From assembly GCA_964370005.1 (NCBI GenBank), contig CAYJGR010000003.1, positions 1-64,000 of the forward strand: DNA of 64,000 nt, read 5' to 3'. Positions within the stretch are counted from its first letter, which is position 1, and the number at the start of each line of letters is the position of its first letter. A program made the translations under genes and the position numbers. The notes under the pieces were generated by a model, which saw nothing but the letters and a program-made list of their open reading frames with translations, was not told where the DNA came from and searched no databases. Source of the stretch: Heteroruminococcus sp964370005. GTDB lineage: Bacteria; Bacillota; Clostridia; Oscillospirales; Ruminococcaceae. Positions 62,787 through 64,000 of the stretch are shown here, in pieces.

Positions 62787-63713
62787 ATGTATGAATTTAG
62801 AAGAAGAAACCATGGGGGACAAGGTAAGCGCAAGAAGCTACTGTACTTTGTGGTTGGCATTATAGTAATTGGTGGGCTGTCGTTTGGTGCGGCCGCTTAT
62901 TGGCAAAGTTTAGCGCAAGCATCGGTCGAAGAAGCACCTGACCCGTCTGTGCAGTCCAATTTATCTCAGAGCGGTGAGCCCCAGTCGGCTACCGACCCAC
63001 AAGCGAGCATTGCTACAGAAGGTTCGCAGTCCCAAAGCGACGGGCAGACCCAGCAGTCACAGCAGAGCAGTCTTACTGACAGCACCGACTCCCCTTTTGA
63101 AGATTTGGCCGAGGTAGTTGTGGCCAAGGGTGACTGGGTGGATTCGAGTTATTTTGATGATGCGGCCTTTGTGGGTGACTCTATCACCTACGGTATGCAG
63201 GTGTATAACACCATGACCAATGCCACTGTAATCGCACACACCGGCATAAATCCCCAAACAATTCTCACAAAACGTGTTATAGTGGATGGCGAGGAAACCC
63301 TTACCGTTTTGGAGGCGCTTGAAAGAGACGACCCCTCAAAGATATATGTTATGATGGGGGCAAATGGTGTGGCCTTTTTCGATGAGGTAACCATGATGAA
63401 CTTTTACGGCCAACTTCTGGACAGCATAAAAGAACAGCATCCCAATGCCACCATTTATGTGCAGTCCATCCTTCCGGTGACGGCCGAGAAAAATGAAGAC
63501 GCACGATATTCAAACGATAAAATTGACCAGTACAACATCGCCCTTATGAACTTGGCCAAAGAAAAAGGCCTTTATTATCTCAATGTAGCCGAGGCCTTTA
63601 AGAATGAGGAAGGGCATTTGCCCACCGAAGCAAGCCCAAAAGATGGTATGCACTTCGGTGCCACCTATTATATGAAGTGGTTTGACTACCTCAAAAGTCA
63701 CGCCGTTTTGTAA
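62787..63713 (+). CDS. SGNH/GDSL-type hydrolase, membrane anchored
   Basis: This 308-residue protein has a basic start, one TM (about 19-40), and a Ser/Gln/Pro-rich stalk of about 60 residues. The extracellular SGNH domain has the nucleophile in FVGDSITYG (about 130), the Gly/Asn blocks MMGANG, and the closing DGMHFG with the catalytic Asp-His. It probably removes acyl groups from a cell-surface glycan or lipid. AAGGAG is ten bases before the ATG. A lipoprotein gene follows. Confidence 0.9.
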   Translation: MYEFRRRNHGGQGKRKKLLYFVVGIIVIGGLSFGAAAYWQSLAQASVEEAPDPSVQSNLSQSGEPQSATDPQASIATEGSQSQSDGQTQQSQQSSLTDSTDSPFEDLAEVVVAKGDWVDSSYFDDAAFVGDSITYGMQVYNTMTNATVIAHTGINPQTILTKRVIVDGEETLTVLEALERDDPSKIYVMMGANGVAFFDEVTMMNFYGQLLDSIKEQHPNATIYVQSILPVTAEKNEDARYSNDKIDQYNIALMNLAKEKGLYYLNVAEAFKNEEGHLPTEASPKDGMHFGATYYMKWFDYLKSHAVL

Positions 63714-63763
63714 TATGTAAATGAGCAGTTTTTAAAAATAACATCACTTGAAGGAGAACACAA

Positions 63764-64000
63764 ATGATTAAAAAAATCAGAATTTTTGCAGTTGTTATGG
63801 CCATTGCTTTGGTATTTACAGCCTGTTCGCAGACACAAAGCGAGGGTGAAACCGACACCCCCGCCGCCCAGGTGGCACCGCCCGATCTTGCCACCCTTGC
63901 CGACAACATGCACGCCGCCGGCACTTGGGGGGATGAACTCATGCTACTTGACCCCGCAGTAATCCCCAATCTATACGAGGTTGGAGAGGGCAATGTAGCC
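63764..64000 (+). CDS. Lipoprotein, 5' part (runs off the window)
   Basis: The first 79 residues are present. The signal peptide ends in the lipobox FTAC, then a Thr/Ala/Pro-rich linker, and LMLLDPAVIPNLYEV, which resembles DUF4358-type lipoproteins. The ATG has GAAGGAG before it. It lies 50 bases after the SGNH gene and may work with it at the cell surface. Confidence 0.75.
   Translation, partial: MIKKIRIFAVVMAIALVFTACSQTQSEGETDTPAAQVAPPDLATLADNMHAAGTWGDELMLLDPAVIPNLYEVGEGNVA

Noticed and set aside
1..64000. CRISPR array, prophage, integrase or insertion sequence
   Set aside because: No regularly spaced repeats, transposase, integrase or phage structural gene was found. The only dispersed repeats are the intergenic hairpin elements.

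Overview
The window is chromosomal DNA from a Gram-positive, endospore-forming bacterium, most likely an anaerobic Clostridia member near Oscillospirales; the order is an inference from gene content and base composition only. The sporulation evidence is direct: the spoIIAA-spoIIAB-sigF operon, spmA-spmB, yqfC-yqfD, a ylbJ-like gene, tepA-ylzJ-spoIIIE/ftsK and an AbrB-type regulator. Two runs of exactly ten N (7916-7925 and 45459-45468) show that this is a draft or metagenome-derived scaffold.

Layout. 1-2.2 kb: 3' part of tRNA-Cys with a terminator, then a chemotaxis receptor. 2.2-10.6 kb, minus strand: tepA, ylzJ, uppP, a membrane protein, a damaged assembly gap in a hairpin-rich repeat, ftsK/spoIIIE, a YgiQ radical SAM enzyme and a ComEC-like metallo-hydrolase. 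11-19.5 kb: an Rrf2 regulator, a lipoprotein, yloU-fakA, an oligopeptide-binding lipoprotein, ymdB, pncB and a membrane protein. 19.6-22.2 kb: a two-component system with a 7TM sensor. 22.5-30.6 kb: a SorC-type regulator and a complete pyruvate (or acetoin) dehydrogenase operon beside ptsI-ptsH, a central-carbon and PTS block. 31-34.4 kb: mutS2 and a cof-type HAD gene broken by an in-frame TAG. 34.5-41 kb: the conserved yqfC-yqfD-phoH-ybeY-dgkA-era-yqzL-recO cluster, without yqfF and cdd and with a GNAT gene added.

41.2-50.2 kb, plus strand: a ylbJ-like gene, a Cys-rich small protein, two cell-wall amidases, an ECF sigma factor with a membrane-anchored beta-propeller protein, and yigZ. 50.3-52.6 kb: a HAD phosphatase, a hotdog thioesterase and spmA-spmB. 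53-54.3 kb: abrB-like and CPBP protease genes. 54.6-60.2 kb: the sigF operon, folC and valS. 60.5-64 kb: a small membrane protein, a LysA-like decarboxylase, an SGNH hydrolase and the start of a lipoprotein gene.

The most unusual signals are non-coding. (1) Four dispersed intergenic copies of an element of about 90-135 bp (17.3, 22.3, 46.5 and 54.5 kb) fold into a nested hairpin whose outer and inner stems change in a compensated way between copies. (2) The 5' leaders of valS and the CPBP protease gene share sequence, and each can form two mutually exclusive stems, one covering the ribosome-binding region; the ylbJ-like leader has a similar arrangement. (3) Two ATGTCGTATTTT repeats lie just downstream of a strong promoter before the abrB-like gene. 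No CRISPR array, prophage, transposase or integrase was seen.
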